Shown in pieces: positions 43,685-54,127 of a DNA stretch of 64,000 nucleotides. The notes under the pieces are model-generated. The model searched no databases. It was not told where the DNA came from and saw only the letters and a list, made by a program, of their open reading frames with translations. Each line of letters begins with the position of its first letter. Within the stretch, counting starts at the first letter, position 1. This stretch comes from Mycolicibacterium phocaicum (GTDB lineage: Bacteria > Actinomycetota > Actinomycetes > Mycobacteriales > Mycobacteriaceae). Location: NCBI RefSeq assembly GCF_010731115.1, contig NZ_AP022616.1, forward strand, positions 5,704,001 through 5,768,000. The letters run 5' to 3'. A program made the position numbers and the translations under genes.

Positions 43685-44637
43685 GCGGGGCATACCTGAT
43701 CGGCTTGGGCGGCACCATCTCCATGCACCAGACCGCGCAGGGCGCGGTGCCTGTGACCGGGGCGGTCGAGCTGTCCGAGACCGTGGCGGGCTTTTCCGGC
43801 GCCGAGAGCCTCGCACTGGTCGGTGGTTCCGAGGTCGACTTCGACCTGTTGGAACGTCTCGTCGCCCGGGCTCGCGAACTGGTTGCCGACGGAGCTGACG
43901 GCATCGTCGTGACCACAGGCACGGACTCGATCGAAGAGGTGGCGGCCTGGCTGTCCTACCGGGAGAACTGGCCGGTGCCGGTGGTGGTCACCGGCTCGAT
44001 GATCCTCGGCACGCGGCATGACAGCGACGGCCGCGCCAACCTCGCGGACGCGCTGGCGGTGGCGTCCTCGGGTGCCGACATCGACCCGGTGGTGGTGTTC
44101 GCCGGGAAGATCTTCGATGGCCGTGAGGCCGTGAAGGTTTCGGGGGTCGTACGAGACGCCTTCGACGCGCCGGGGCGCGGGCCCATCGGCTACGTCGTCG
44201 GCGGCCAGGTCCAGTGGCATCGGTCTCCGCAGCGCCGCACGAGCCATGGTGATCCCACCGGTCCGATTCGGCCGGTGCCCGTGCTGCTGGCGGCGTTGGG
44301 TGACGACGGATCGGTGTTCCGTGCCGCGGGGCAGGCGCAGCAGGCGATCGTGGTGGCGGCGAACGGCGCCGGCAATCTGCCGCCGAAACAGGCTGCGGCA
44401 GTGGAGGAACTCATCGACGGCGGCCGGTTCGTCGTGCTGACCACCCGGGCTGCGGACGGTCGGGTCGCTCCGGTGTACGGATACCCCGGTGGCGTGGCCG
44501 GTCTCGTCGAACACGGTGCGCAGTTGGCTGCCGGGATATCGCCGCACCGCGCGCGGCTGCTGGTGACACTCGGGCTGGCACAGGGCCGGGACAACGACGG
44601 CCTGCGGGCGTTGATCGACAGCGAGATTCGCGCATGA
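43681..44637 (+). CDS. Asparaginase/glutaminase-family amidohydrolase
   Basis: A 318-residue type I/II asparaginase-fold protein. T12 in GLGGTISM is the nucleophile threonine, and T81-D82 in VVTTGTDSIEE is the second catalytic set; VVVTGSMILGTRHDSDGRAN matches the family TGAMR...SDG region. No signal peptide, so cytoplasmic. Such enzymes hydrolyse side-chain amides. Its position inside an importer operon suggests the substrate is an imported amide and not necessarily asparagine. Confidence 0.85.
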   Translation: MSGAYLIGLGGTISMHQTAQGAVPVTGAVELSETVAGFSGAESLALVGGSEVDFDLLERLVARARELVADGADGIVVTTGTDSIEEVAAWLSYRENWPVPVVVTGSMILGTRHDSDGRANLADALAVASSGADIDPVVVFAGKIFDGREAVKVSGVVRDAFDAPGRGPIGYVVGGQVQWHRSPQRRTSHGDPTGPIRPVPVLLAALGDDGSVFRAAGQAQQAIVVAANGAGNLPPKQAAAVEELIDGGRFVVLTTRAADGRVAPVYGYPGGVAGLVEHGAQLAAGISPHRARLLVTLGLAQGRDNDGLRALIDSEIRA

Positions 44638-45863
44638 CCCGCGCCGCCGTCGATTCGGCCGTGGACCGTCGTGAACTCGTCGAGCTCACCACTCGTCTGG
44701 TGGCCGCCGGCCAGCCTTGGTGCGAGAACAGCCTTGATGGTCCGAGTCGCCCGCCGGAAGAGGAGCGCATCGCACGTCCGCTGGGTGAGTTGTTGCGCGA
44801 GTGGGGCTTCACCGTCGAGTTGGTGGGCCGCACGCCGCAGCGACCGAATGTGGTGGCGACGAAGCGCTTCGGCGCCGGTCCGACCCTCATGCTCAACGAT
44901 CACCTCGACACCTACCCGTCCGGCCCGCCGAGCCGGTGGCGCATCTGCGCCGGAAATCCCTATGCGGCAGTCGAATCGGATGGCCGGATCTATGCGCGCG
45001 GCACGTCGGACACCCGCGCCAACCTCGCGGCGCTGCTGACCGCGGCCAAACGCCTCGTCGACGATCCGCCGGAGTACGGGACCCTGCAGGTGGTCCTGAC
45101 GGTCGACGAGGAACGTAACGGCGTCGAAGGTTCCAAGTACCTGGTCGACGAGCACGGCCTGCGTCCCGACGCCTCCATCACCGTCGAACCGACCGCGTGG
45201 ACCGACGACGGCGGCAGCGGTATCGCCCTGGCGGTGGCACAGACCGGTCACGCGCTGCTGGACATCACGGCCCGCGGGCGGTCGAGCCACATCTGGCGGC
45301 CTGATACCGGTGTCAACCCGGCGCTGTTCCTCGCTGAGTTCCTGTCCGGCATCGCCGCGGATCCCGTTGGGGATTGGCCGGTTTCGGTGGTGGGCCTGCA
45401 CGCGGGGGAGACCGGCATGGCGCAGTTCACTCCGTTGGAGGCGAGCGCACGCGTTGCGGCCGTCAACATCGGCCCCGATGTGGTCGCCGGTCGGTTGCTC
45501 GAAGAGTTTCACCGCAGCCTGACCGCGGCCCGACCCGAAGGCATTGAGGTCGATGTCGAATTCGCGCCCGGCCCGACGTTCGTCGCAGGCACCGTACCGC
45601 TGACGGCCGGCGATCCGCTGGTCGCTGCGATCCGGAGCGCATACCGCGGTGTCACGGGCGAGGATGTCCGCACTTACACAAAACCTGCTTTCAACGACAC
45701 CATCCGCTTCCGCCACGTCGGCATTCCCGCGGTCACGTTCGGCCCCGGTGACGACGGGTGGGCAGTGTACGACGAGAGCATCAGCATCGACAGAATGGCA
45801 ACCGCCGTTCAGGTACTCGAAGCCGCTGTGCGGGAGTATTTTTCGGCTACCGGCCCCGCTTAG
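44634..45863 (+). CDS. M20-family metallohydrolase (ArgE/DapE/ACY1 type)
   Basis: A 409-residue dinuclear-zinc amidohydrolase. Ligands and catalytic residues are H90 and D92 (NDHLDTYP), D127 (ARGTSDTRANLAALL), E159/E160 (TVDEERNG) and a C-terminal His in RFRHVGIPAVTFGPG. The lid domain carries ARGRSSHIWRPDTGVN. It removes an acyl or amino-acid group from an amide. ATGA overlap with the asparaginase-like gene. The gene ends overlap the convergent LysR by 4 bp. Confidence 0.88.
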   Translation: MTRAAVDSAVDRRELVELTTRLVAAGQPWCENSLDGPSRPPEEERIARPLGELLREWGFTVELVGRTPQRPNVVATKRFGAGPTLMLNDHLDTYPSGPPSRWRICAGNPYAAVESDGRIYARGTSDTRANLAALLTAAKRLVDDPPEYGTLQVVLTVDEERNGVEGSKYLVDEHGLRPDASITVEPTAWTDDGGSGIALAVAQTGHALLDITARGRSSHIWRPDTGVNPALFLAEFLSGIAADPVGDWPVSVVGLHAGETGMAQFTPLEASARVAAVNIGPDVVAGRLLEEFHRSLTAARPEGIEVDVEFAPGPTFVAGTVPLTAGDPLVAAIRSAYRGVTGEDVRTYTKPAFNDTIRFRHVGIPAVTFGPGDDGWAVYDESISIDRMATAVQVLEAAVREYFSATGPA

Positions 45864-46756
45864 TGCGTCGCCAGGTGGTCATGGACACAGGCGATGAATG
45901 CCTGGCAGGCCGCCGAACGCAGGTGCGGTCGCGGTGCGACGAGATGTACCTGGCGGTGCATCTGGACGCCTGTGACGGGGCGAAGCGCCAAGGTGCTGTC
46001 GCTGTCGGCGCGGGTGCGCGCAACCGATTCCGGCAGCAGCGCCACCCCGAGGTTCTGGCGCACGAAGTGCACGACCTCGTCGACCCGGGTGACCTCGAAG
46101 GCCACCCGGCGTGGCACGCCGGCAAAGCCGCGGTCGGTTTCGTGCCGGAGTCCGTAACCGAGGGGAAAGTCGATGAACGGCAACGCCGCCAGTTCGGTCA
46201 GCGCCACCGCCCGCTGTCGGGTCAGCGGGTGATCGCGGGGCATGACCGCGATCAGCGACTCGGTGAACAAGTGGGTGAAGTCCAACTGGTCGCTGGCCGG
46301 GGAGACGTTGGAGCCGACGATGGCCGCGTCCAGCTTGCGGTCGCGCGTCGCCGTCAGCAGGACGTCGCTGCCTCCGCTGCGCAGGGTCACGCTCACGTCC
46401 GGGTAGCGCGAGTGAAACGTCGCCATCAGTGTTGCGACGTCAAGGCTTTCGGACGGCACCTCCATCATCCCGACGGTCAGGCGTCCGGTGACGGTGCCGC
46501 TGAGGGCCTGGGCGTCGACTTTGATCTGGTCGATGCCGGCGACCACCTGGTGTACCAGCGGCAGGAGCGCCTCACCGGCCGGGGTGAGCGAGACAGCCCG
46601 GGTGGTGCGCTCGAAGAGCGTGACGCCGAGCTCCTCCTCGAATTTTCGCACCTGCTGGCTGAGCGCCGATTGCACGACAAAAGAAGTCTCGGCCGCTTTG
46701 GTGAAGCTCTTGGCTTCGGCCAGGGCGACCACGTAATGGAGCTGCTGCAGATTCAT
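45860..46756 (-). CDS. LysR-family transcriptional regulator
   Basis: A 298-residue LysR regulator. HTH at residues 18-37 (FTKAAETSFVVQSALSQQVR), then the linker helix and the effector domain (LTVGMMEVPSESLDVATLMA, LIAVMPRDHPL, VRQNLGVALLPESV). It is divergent from the PHP-like gene and convergent with the importer 1 operon, so it sits in the middle of the cluster and is the best candidate for its regulator. Confidence 0.9.
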   Translation of the reverse strand: MNLQQLHYVVALAEAKSFTKAAETSFVVQSALSQQVRKFEEELGVTLFERTTRAVSLTPAGEALLPLVHQVVAGIDQIKVDAQALSGTVTGRLTVGMMEVPSESLDVATLMATFHSRYPDVSVTLRSGGSDVLLTATRDRKLDAAIVGSNVSPASDQLDFTHLFTESLIAVMPRDHPLTRQRAVALTELAALPFIDFPLGYGLRHETDRGFAGVPRRVAFEVTRVDEVVHFVRQNLGVALLPESVARTRADSDSTLALRPVTGVQMHRQVHLVAPRPHLRSAACQAFIACVHDHLATH

Positions 46757-46771
46757 GGTTATTCACTTTCA

Positions 46772-46788
46772 ATGATGAATCGCATCAT
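46772..46788. promoter_or_regulatory. LysR-type dyad between lysR and the PHP-like gene
   Basis: ATGATG-AATCG-CATCAT is a 6-5-6 inverted repeat 16 bp upstream of the LysR ATG and 46 bp upstream of the PHP-like gene start. It contains the T-N11-A layout expected of LysR binding sites. Confidence 0.6.
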
Positions 46789-46833
46789 ATCTATTAACTG
46801 GACTCCTAGGTGCAATGCGGAAAGGATGGGTTG

Positions 46834-49170
46834 ATGTCCCGTGCGATTCCCCTCCGTCCGCAGAGTCCGTTGCACAGCAATGACTGCTCGGTGGCTGCGG
46901 TGCGCGACGCCATCACTGCCGAATTCGACGCGGTGCCCTTCCTCGGCGAGCTGACGTGCTCGCACACGTCGGTGGTCGCCGGCGCGGTCGAGGAGATCGT
47001 CTTCACCTACACGGTCGGCCGGTCGGGTATCGCCGACAGCGGCTGGCTCAAACTGTGCTTCCGCTACTACTCCGACTGGGACCTGCAGACCGCTGATCCC
47101 GCCGGACGCGACTATGCCGGCGCGCAGTTGGTCAGCAGATCATTGGTGGGGCGGGCCTCCGAAGCCGGTGCGGCCACCGTGCAGCAGCTCGCAGTCCGAT
47201 ACGACGTCAAGGGCGGGGAGCGGCCGTTCCAGAAATCGCTGCTCATCCACGCGGTCGACGGCTACCTCCGACCCGGCGATGTGATCGAAATCCGGCTCGG
47301 GGACCGGCGATTCGGCGGTCCGGGCACCCGCGTGCAGACTTTCGTCGAGGACGAGTTCGAAGTGCATCTGTTCGTCGACCCGCTGGGTACCTCCCGGATG
47401 GCCCGGGCCGGTGTCAATCGGCTGGCGATCGTGCCCGGCCCGCCCGAGCGGGTGGTGGTCCGCGGACCACGGCTGGTGCGCAGCGACGCCGGCACCGTCA
47501 CGCTTCGCGCTCACCTGCAGGACCGGTGGGGCAACGCCTGCATCGATACCGCTGCCACACTGCGTGCGCTCATCGACGGCGCCACCGCGGCCGAGGCGCA
47601 CACGCCGTCCGCCGGATGGGCAAGTGTGTCCCTCGTGGTGCCGGCGCGCGCCGCGCACATCGAGGTCGTCACCGACACACGCGCGGACGTGCGGCCTGCC
47701 GACACCGTCCTCGACGTGATCGACGACCTGCTCGCCCCGCGTGCGTTCTTCACGGACCTGCATGTCCATTCGAACGACACTGTCGGCACCCAGGACACTG
47801 CCTGGAACCTGCGCTATGCCCGCGATATCGGGGCGCTCGACGTTGTCGGCTACACCGCCAACGATTTTCAGATCACCGACGAAGCCTGGATCGATGTGGT
47901 CGACGCCTGCCGGGCGATCTCGAGCGACGGCAGCCTGGTCTGCTTCCCGGGTGTCGAGTGGTGCGGCACCGCCGGTGTCGGCGGTGACCACAACGTCGTC
48001 TTTCTCGGCGACGACACCACGCTGGCGCGCTCGCTGGAATGGCACCAGGGGATGGCCAGCACCGTGCCGACACCCCAAACCTGGCCCATCACAGAGCTTT
48101 ACGCCGCCTACGAGAAGGACCCGGATTCGTACCTGCTGATCCCACACGTGGGTGGCCGGCGCGCGATCCTGGACTGGCACCATCCCGAGCTCGAACGGCT
48201 GATCGAGGTGCACTCGTCCTGGGGGAGCAGTCCCTGGTTCCTGGAAGATGCGCTGGCCCGCGGCCTGCGTCTGGGCGCCAGCGCCGCCAGCGACGAGCAC
48301 CGTGGCCGGCCCGGAGGTGGGGCGCCCGGAGCGAACATCTTCGGCGGATTCGGCGGTCTGACAGGCGTTCTCGCGCCGCAGCTCACCAAAGCCGACGTGG
48401 GACGCACGCTGCGTGCCCGCCGGACGTGGGCGACGACCGGCGCGCGTGCCGTCGCGCTGCTGCGCAGTGGCGACGCCTGGATGGGCGACGAAATCGACAC
48501 CGAAGACGACGAATTGAACGTCGACTACGCGCTGTACGGCACGTCCGGCTGGGACGAGATCGCCATCTACGACAGCACGGGGCGACTGTGGCAGCGCAAC
48601 CTGCACAACGAGACCGGACTGTCCGACGAACTCGTGCGCATCCGATGGGGTGGAGCGCGGCACCGCGACCGCTACCGGTGGGCGACGTGGTCGGGGGAAG
48701 TCCGGGTGACGGGTACCGAGTTGCTCGATGTAACACCCTGGGCCGCAGCGCATCCGGAGCAACACTTCGACGCTGCCGGCGAAGCCGTGCGCTGGCGGAC
48801 CACAACCTACGGTTCGGACGTCGGCATTGTGATGCGGTTGGCGGATCTCGCGGCGGCCCGCTTCCGAATTCAGGCGTCGGTGCACGAGGACGGCCTGCAC
48901 GTGGAGCGCGAGTTCTCGGGTGCCGAGTTGATCCGTGCCGGTCACATCGAAACCGCCATGGGCGGGCTGAATCTGCGGTTGCGCGCCGAACGGGTGGCCG
49001 AATTCTCCGGGTTGCCCACCACGGTAACGGGCGACCTCGTGCTCGGTCTGCCACCTGGCACCAGTGCCACGTATGTGCGCGCCACCCAGTCCGACGGTCA
49101 TCAGGTGTGGACCAGCCCGCTGTTCGTCACCCGTTCGGGCGGCCAGACGCGATGTCCCGAGCCGGCCTGA
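46834..49170 (+). CDS. Large PHP/DUF3604-like putative metallohydrolase
   Basis: A 778-residue protein. The first 280 residues look like beta-rich domains; the central part is a PHP-like metallophosphoesterase region with FFTDLHVHSNDTVGT (HxH ligands), FPGVEWCGTAGVGGDHNVVF, YLLIPHVGG, LIEVHSSWGSSPWF and GASAASDEHRGRPGG. The C-terminal third is a beta domain (YDSTGRLWQRNLHNETG). No signal peptide is visible. DUF3604 proteins are poorly characterised. It is the first gene after the LysR promoter and 39 bp upstream of importer 2, so it is probably a hydrolase of the imported substrate. Confidence 0.72.
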   Translation: MSRAIPLRPQSPLHSNDCSVAAVRDAITAEFDAVPFLGELTCSHTSVVAGAVEEIVFTYTVGRSGIADSGWLKLCFRYYSDWDLQTADPAGRDYAGAQLVSRSLVGRASEAGAATVQQLAVRYDVKGGERPFQKSLLIHAVDGYLRPGDVIEIRLGDRRFGGPGTRVQTFVEDEFEVHLFVDPLGTSRMARAGVNRLAIVPGPPERVVVRGPRLVRSDAGTVTLRAHLQDRWGNACIDTAATLRALIDGATAAEAHTPSAGWASVSLVVPARAAHIEVVTDTRADVRPADTVLDVIDDLLAPRAFFTDLHVHSNDTVGTQDTAWNLRYARDIGALDVVGYTANDFQITDEAWIDVVDACRAISSDGSLVCFPGVEWCGTAGVGGDHNVVFLGDDTTLARSLEWHQGMASTVPTPQTWPITELYAAYEKDPDSYLLIPHVGGRRAILDWHHPELERLIEVHSSWGSSPWFLEDALARGLRLGASAASDEHRGRPGGGAPGANIFGGFGGLTGVLAPQLTKADVGRTLRARRTWATTGARAVALLRSGDAWMGDEIDTEDDELNVDYALYGTSGWDEIAIYDSTGRLWQRNLHNETGLSDELVRIRWGGARHRDRYRWATWSGEVRVTGTELLDVTPWAAAHPEQHFDAAGEAVRWRTTTYGSDVGIVMRLADLAAARFRIQASVHEDGLHVEREFSGAELIRAGHIETAMGGLNLRLRAERVAEFSGLPTTVTGDLVLGLPPGTSATYVRATQSDGHQVWTSPLFVTRSGGQTRCPEPA

Positions 49171-49209
49171 CCTCGCGTCTCACCCGCTCGATCGACATCA
49201 AGGAAAACC

Positions 49210-50238
49210 GTGTTCTCTCAACGTCATTTCACCCGGCTGCTCGCGCTGGGCGCAGCCGTCACCGCCGTTGTCGCGCTGGCCGGATGCGCTTCATCGACCA
49301 AGTCGGCGTCGTCGTCTGCCGTGCCGTTGCGGCTGGGCTACCTGACTCGTGTCACTCACGCGCCGGCGCTGGTCGGCGTCAACGACGGGCTGTTCGCCCA
49401 CCAGCTCGGCTCCGGGGTCACCTTCACAGCGCAACCGTTCAGCACGGGCACCGAAGAGATCACCGCGCTGCTGTCGGGCCATCTCGACGCCGCATACGTG
49501 GGGCCCAACCCCGCTTTCAACGCCTGGCAGAAATCGAATGGCAAAGCCATCAAGATCATTTCAGGTGCCGCCAGCGGTGGTACTTCGATGGTCGTCCAAC
49601 CGGGGATCACGTCTGCCCAGGACCTCAGGGGCAAGACGGTGGCTGATCCGGCGCTCGGTGGCACCCAGGACGTCAGCCTCCGCGATTGGCTCGCCAAAAA
49701 CGGGTTGAAGACCGATACCCAAGGCGGCGGCGATGTTTCGGTCAAGCCGACCAACCCGGAATCGGCGATCGTCCAGCAGTTCGTGAGCAAGCAGATCGCC
49801 GGTGCGCTGGATTCCGCGCCGTTCGACGTGCAGATGATCAGAGCCGGCGGCGTGCGGTTGTGGTCGGACCCGAACACCATCACCGTGCTGGTCGTGCGTC
49901 AGGACTTCCTCGCCGAGCATCCCGACGCCGTGGCCGGGCTGCTGCGCGGCCAGGTTCAGGCCAATGACAAGATCGGCGCCGATCCCACGGCCGCAGCGCA
50001 ATCGGCCAATGCCGCACTCACGAAAACGCTTGGGAAGGGCCTGGATCCGGAGGTGTTGGCCGAGTCGTTCAAGGAGACGACGTTCACCAACGATCCGGGC
50101 GTCGCATCGCTGCGCGAACAGGTGAGCAAGGCCGTCGCCATCGGCCTGTTGCAGCCGCTGAACATCGACGGTCTCTTCGATCCGGCCCCGCTCAACGCGG
50201 TGCTGGCGGCATCAGGCAAACCGGCGGTTGCGGCGTGA
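49210..50238 (+). CDS. ABC transporter substrate-binding lipoprotein (importer 2)
   Basis: A 342-residue SsuA/TauA/NrtA-type binding protein. Lipobox VALAGC (Cys26). Mature features: RLGYLTRVTHAPALVGVNDG, LLSGHLDAAYVGPNPAFNAW, SGGTSMVVQPGITSAQDLRG and NTITVLVVRQDFLAEHPDAV. AAGGAAAACC precedes the GTG at 49210. Only weakly like the first binding protein in the cluster, so it probably recognises a different ligand. Confidence 0.9.
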   Translation: MFSQRHFTRLLALGAAVTAVVALAGCASSTKSASSSAVPLRLGYLTRVTHAPALVGVNDGLFAHQLGSGVTFTAQPFSTGTEEITALLSGHLDAAYVGPNPAFNAWQKSNGKAIKIISGAASGGTSMVVQPGITSAQDLRGKTVADPALGGTQDVSLRDWLAKNGLKTDTQGGGDVSVKPTNPESAIVQQFVSKQIAGALDSAPFDVQMIRAGGVRLWSDPNTITVLVVRQDFLAEHPDAVAGLLRGQVQANDKIGADPTAAAQSANAALTKTLGKGLDPEVLAESFKETTFTNDPGVASLREQVSKAVAIGLLQPLNIDGLFDPAPLNAVLAASGKPAVAA

Positions 50239-51044
50239 CCCGCTGTGCGGACGCCGGTGAGATCACCGTGACTGTTCCCACGCCGCCTCCGGTACCGCAG
50301 CCGGCATTGGAACTGGTCGACGTGACAAAGCGCTATGGGAAGGGATCTGCCGCGGTAGCAGCCTTGGACCCGGTCAGCCTGACGGTCACCGAAGGCGAAT
50401 TCGTCTGTCTGGTCGGCAGTTCCGGTTGTGGCAAGAGCACGCTGTTGTCGATCATCGCCGGACTGGACGCGCCGTCGAGCGGGACGGTCGAGACGTTCGG
50501 TCGCCGGGTGGCACTGATGTTTCAGGAGCCGGCTCTGTTCCCCTGGCTGACGGCAGCAGCCAACGTCGATCTCGCGCTGCGGGCGCGTGCGGTGCCGCGG
50601 GACGTGCGCCGCGAGCGGGTCGCCCGCCTGCTGACCACGGTCGGGTTGGCCGAATTCGCCGGCAAGCGTCCACATCAGTTGTCGGGCGGTATGCGGCAGC
50701 GGGTTGCGCTGGCCCGCGCGCTCGCTCAGGACGCCGACGTGCTGCTGATGGACGAGCCTTTTGGCGCGCTGGATGCACTGACGCGTGATCTGCTCCACGA
50801 GGAACTCGAGCACATCGTCGAATCACAGGGATTGACCGTGGTTTTCGTGACACACAATGTGCGGGAAGCGGTGCGGCTGGCTGACCGGGTGCTTCTCTTG
50901 GGGGCTCGACCGGGTCGTGTGGTCGAAGAGTTCCAGGTTCGGGCATCGCGTCCTCGTCAGATCAACACCGCCGACGTCGCGGAGTTGGCGGCACACATCA
51001 CGGGGCGACTGCACGAGGAAGGCAGCGGTAATCGTGGTCGGTAG
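50235..51044 (+). CDS. ABC transporter ATP-binding protein (importer 2)
   Basis: A 269-residue SsuB/TauB-type ATPase with Walker A GSSGCGKST, Q-loop LMFQEPALFPW, signature LSGGMRQRVALARAL, Walker B VLLMDEPFGALD and switch His VFVTHNVREA. GTG overlaps the binding-protein stop (GTGA). Confidence 0.92.
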   Translation: MTRCADAGEITVTVPTPPPVPQPALELVDVTKRYGKGSAAVAALDPVSLTVTEGEFVCLVGSSGCGKSTLLSIIAGLDAPSSGTVETFGRRVALMFQEPALFPWLTAAANVDLALRARAVPRDVRRERVARLLTTVGLAEFAGKRPHQLSGGMRQRVALARALAQDADVLLMDEPFGALDALTRDLLHEELEHIVESQGLTVVFVTHNVREAVRLADRVLLLGARPGRVVEEFQVRASRPRQINTADVAELAAHITGRLHEEGSGNRGR

Positions 51045-51876
51045 TGGAGTCGCCGAATTGGCTGGGTCGGCACGGCACACCGCAGGTCGACTGCAGTCGG
51101 TGCTGGCATCGCTGTGGGCGAAGGCGCTGGCCCTGCTGGTCGTGTTGGGGGCGTGGCAGCTGGTCTGTCTGAGCGGCTGGAAATCGTCCGTGGTCTTGCC
51201 CAGTCCCGCGGCTGTCGGCGCCACCCTGTGGCAGCAGTTGCACGATGCGGTGTTGTGGCAGGCGGCTTCGACGACGATGGCGCGGGCGGTAATCGGTTTC
51301 GGCTTGTCGCTGCTCATCGGTACGGTCATCGGTAGCGTTCTGTCCCGTAACAAACTGTTGCGCAACACGTTCGGCCCACTGATCACCGGACTGCAGACGA
51401 TGCCGGCCATCGCCTGGTTTCCCTTCGCGATCATCTTCTTCGGTCTCAACACCTCGGCCATCCTGTTCGTCATCGTCATCGGTGCCGCGCCGTCGGTGGC
51501 GCTCGGCGTGATCTCGGGCGCCGACCACATTCCACCGCTGCAGTTGCGCGCGGCAAAGACCATGGGGCTGAAGCGGTTTGCGCTGTACCGGCATGTGATC
51601 CTGCCGGCCTCACTGCCGACGTTCGTCAGCGGATTACGTCAGGGCTGGGCGTTCGCATGGCGCAGCCTCATGGCGGGTGAACTGGTCGTGATGGTCGCCG
51701 GCACTGCATCGATCGGGGTCCTGCTGGAGAACGCGCAGAACATGAGTGACATGCCGCTGGCCATAGCCGTCATGATCGTCGTGCTGGTGATCGGCATCAT
51801 CGTCGACTCAGTGTTCGGCGTGGCGGACCGACAAATCCGCCGGTACTGGGGACTGGTCGACGGTGACCGCGAATGA
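51034..51876 (+). CDS. ABC transporter permease (importer 2)
   Basis: A 280-residue SsuC/TauC-type permease. Hydrophobic helices include ALALLVVLGAWQLVCLSGW and AVIGFGLSLLIGTVIGSVLS; the coupling loop is QLRAAKTMGLKRFALYRHVI. The GTG at 51034 overlaps the ATPase gene by 11 bp. Last transport gene before the phosphoesterase. Confidence 0.88.
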   Translation: MVGSGVAELAGSARHTAGRLQSVLASLWAKALALLVVLGAWQLVCLSGWKSSVVLPSPAAVGATLWQQLHDAVLWQAASTTMARAVIGFGLSLLIGTVIGSVLSRNKLLRNTFGPLITGLQTMPAIAWFPFAIIFFGLNTSAILFVIVIGAAPSVALGVISGADHIPPLQLRAAKTMGLKRFALYRHVILPASLPTFVSGLRQGWAFAWRSLMAGELVVMVAGTASIGVLLENAQNMSDMPLAIAVMIVVLVIGIIVDSVFGVADRQIRRYWGLVDGDRE

Positions 51877-52973
51877 CCGGCGGTGCGGGACCATTCCGCC
51901 TCTGGGCCTTCGGCGATGCACACGTGGGCACCGACCGGAGATTCGGCAGAGACAGTCTGGCCGAGGCGATCTCGCAGTCCGAGGCCGGCGGGTCTGAGGG
52001 TGGCCCGGCGTTCGACTGGGACATCGCAGTGGACGTCGGCGACATGTCCGGCGCCCATCACCACCTGCCGGACGACGCTGAGGGGTGCGAGCTGCGGCGG
52101 CAGTTCGCCAGCCTGCGCCGTCATCGGCGCGAGGACATCTACAGCGTGTGCGGCAACCATGACCGCAGTGGGCTGGACGAACCCGAGGCCTGGTGGTGGC
52201 AGAAATGGGTTGACCCGCTCGGACAGCACACCGCATCTTCCGGAGTCGACAACGCCCGCCGGCCCTTTGCGGTCGACGGGGTTTGGCAGCACTACGCGTT
52301 CCGGGTGGGGAACCTGCTGTTCCTCATGCTGAGTGACCGCAACGAACCAACCCAGTCTGTCGGTCGCGGCACGTTGGGCGGAAACCCCGGGGGAGTGGTC
52401 AGCGGTGAGACGTTCCGATGGTGGAAAGCCATGGTGCTGGCCAATCCCGACGCGATCATCGTCACGGTGCACCACTACGTCCTCAAGGACACCACGGTCG
52501 CCTCGGGAGAGTGGGAAGGCGTGCGTCGCGACGCCGACGGCCAGTTGGTCGAGCACTACCACCGGCCGTTCGCGGCAGGCACACCGCAGGGCGCGTCGTA
52601 CCTGTACTGGGTCGACAGTCAGCCCGACTCCGGCGCCTTCGAGCAGTTCCTGGCCGCGCATCCGGGGCGAGTGCAGCTGTGGATCGCCGGGCACACCCAC
52701 ACCCATCCCGATGACAATTTCGGTGGCAAGAGTCATATCGAACAGCGCTGGGGCACATGGTTTCTCAACGTCGCCTCGTTGAGCCGGCACCACATGCCGA
52801 TCACGACGCTGCCACTGAGTCGGTTGCTGACGTTCACACCGGGCAGCGCGGAAGTCCGGGTGCAGTGCTACCTGCACACCAGCCAGCACGCGCCGCAGGG
52901 CTGGTATGACAAGGCGGAGAAGGTGATTGCGCTGCAGACGCCGTTCCGCTGGACCGGTTCGCCGGCGGAATGA
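51873..52973 (+). CDS. Calcineurin-like metallophosphoesterase
   Basis: A 366-residue phosphoesterase. FGDAHVG (D15, H17), VDVGDMSG, VCGNHDRSG, VTVHHYVL and IAGHTHTHPDD provide all five canonical metal and phosphate motifs in order. No signal peptide. ATGA overlap with the importer 2 permease. It probably removes phosphate from an imported phosphoester or from a product of the PHP-like enzyme. Ends 1 bp from the convergent gap stop. Confidence 0.85.
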   Translation: MTGGAGPFRLWAFGDAHVGTDRRFGRDSLAEAISQSEAGGSEGGPAFDWDIAVDVGDMSGAHHHLPDDAEGCELRRQFASLRRHRREDIYSVCGNHDRSGLDEPEAWWWQKWVDPLGQHTASSGVDNARRPFAVDGVWQHYAFRVGNLLFLMLSDRNEPTQSVGRGTLGGNPGGVVSGETFRWWKAMVLANPDAIIVTVHHYVLKDTTVASGEWEGVRRDADGQLVEHYHRPFAAGTPQGASYLYWVDSQPDSGAFEQFLAAHPGRVQLWIAGHTHTHPDDNFGGKSHIEQRWGTWFLNVASLSRHHMPITTLPLSRLLTFTPGSAEVRVQCYLHTSQHAPQGWYDKAEKVIALQTPFRWTGSPAE

Positions 52974-52974
52974 T

Positions 52975-54078
<1,104 letters not shown>

Positions 54079-54127
54079 CTAAGTGGTGGTGACTTACGCT
54101 TGCCTCGGCACGTGCCGCCTTGCTTCA

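Noticed and set aside
47140..49101. Long 653-codon open frame on the minus strand
   Set aside because: It lies opposite the PHP-like gene; the plus-strand product has clear metal motifs, while this frame reads as low-complexity sequence from high GC.
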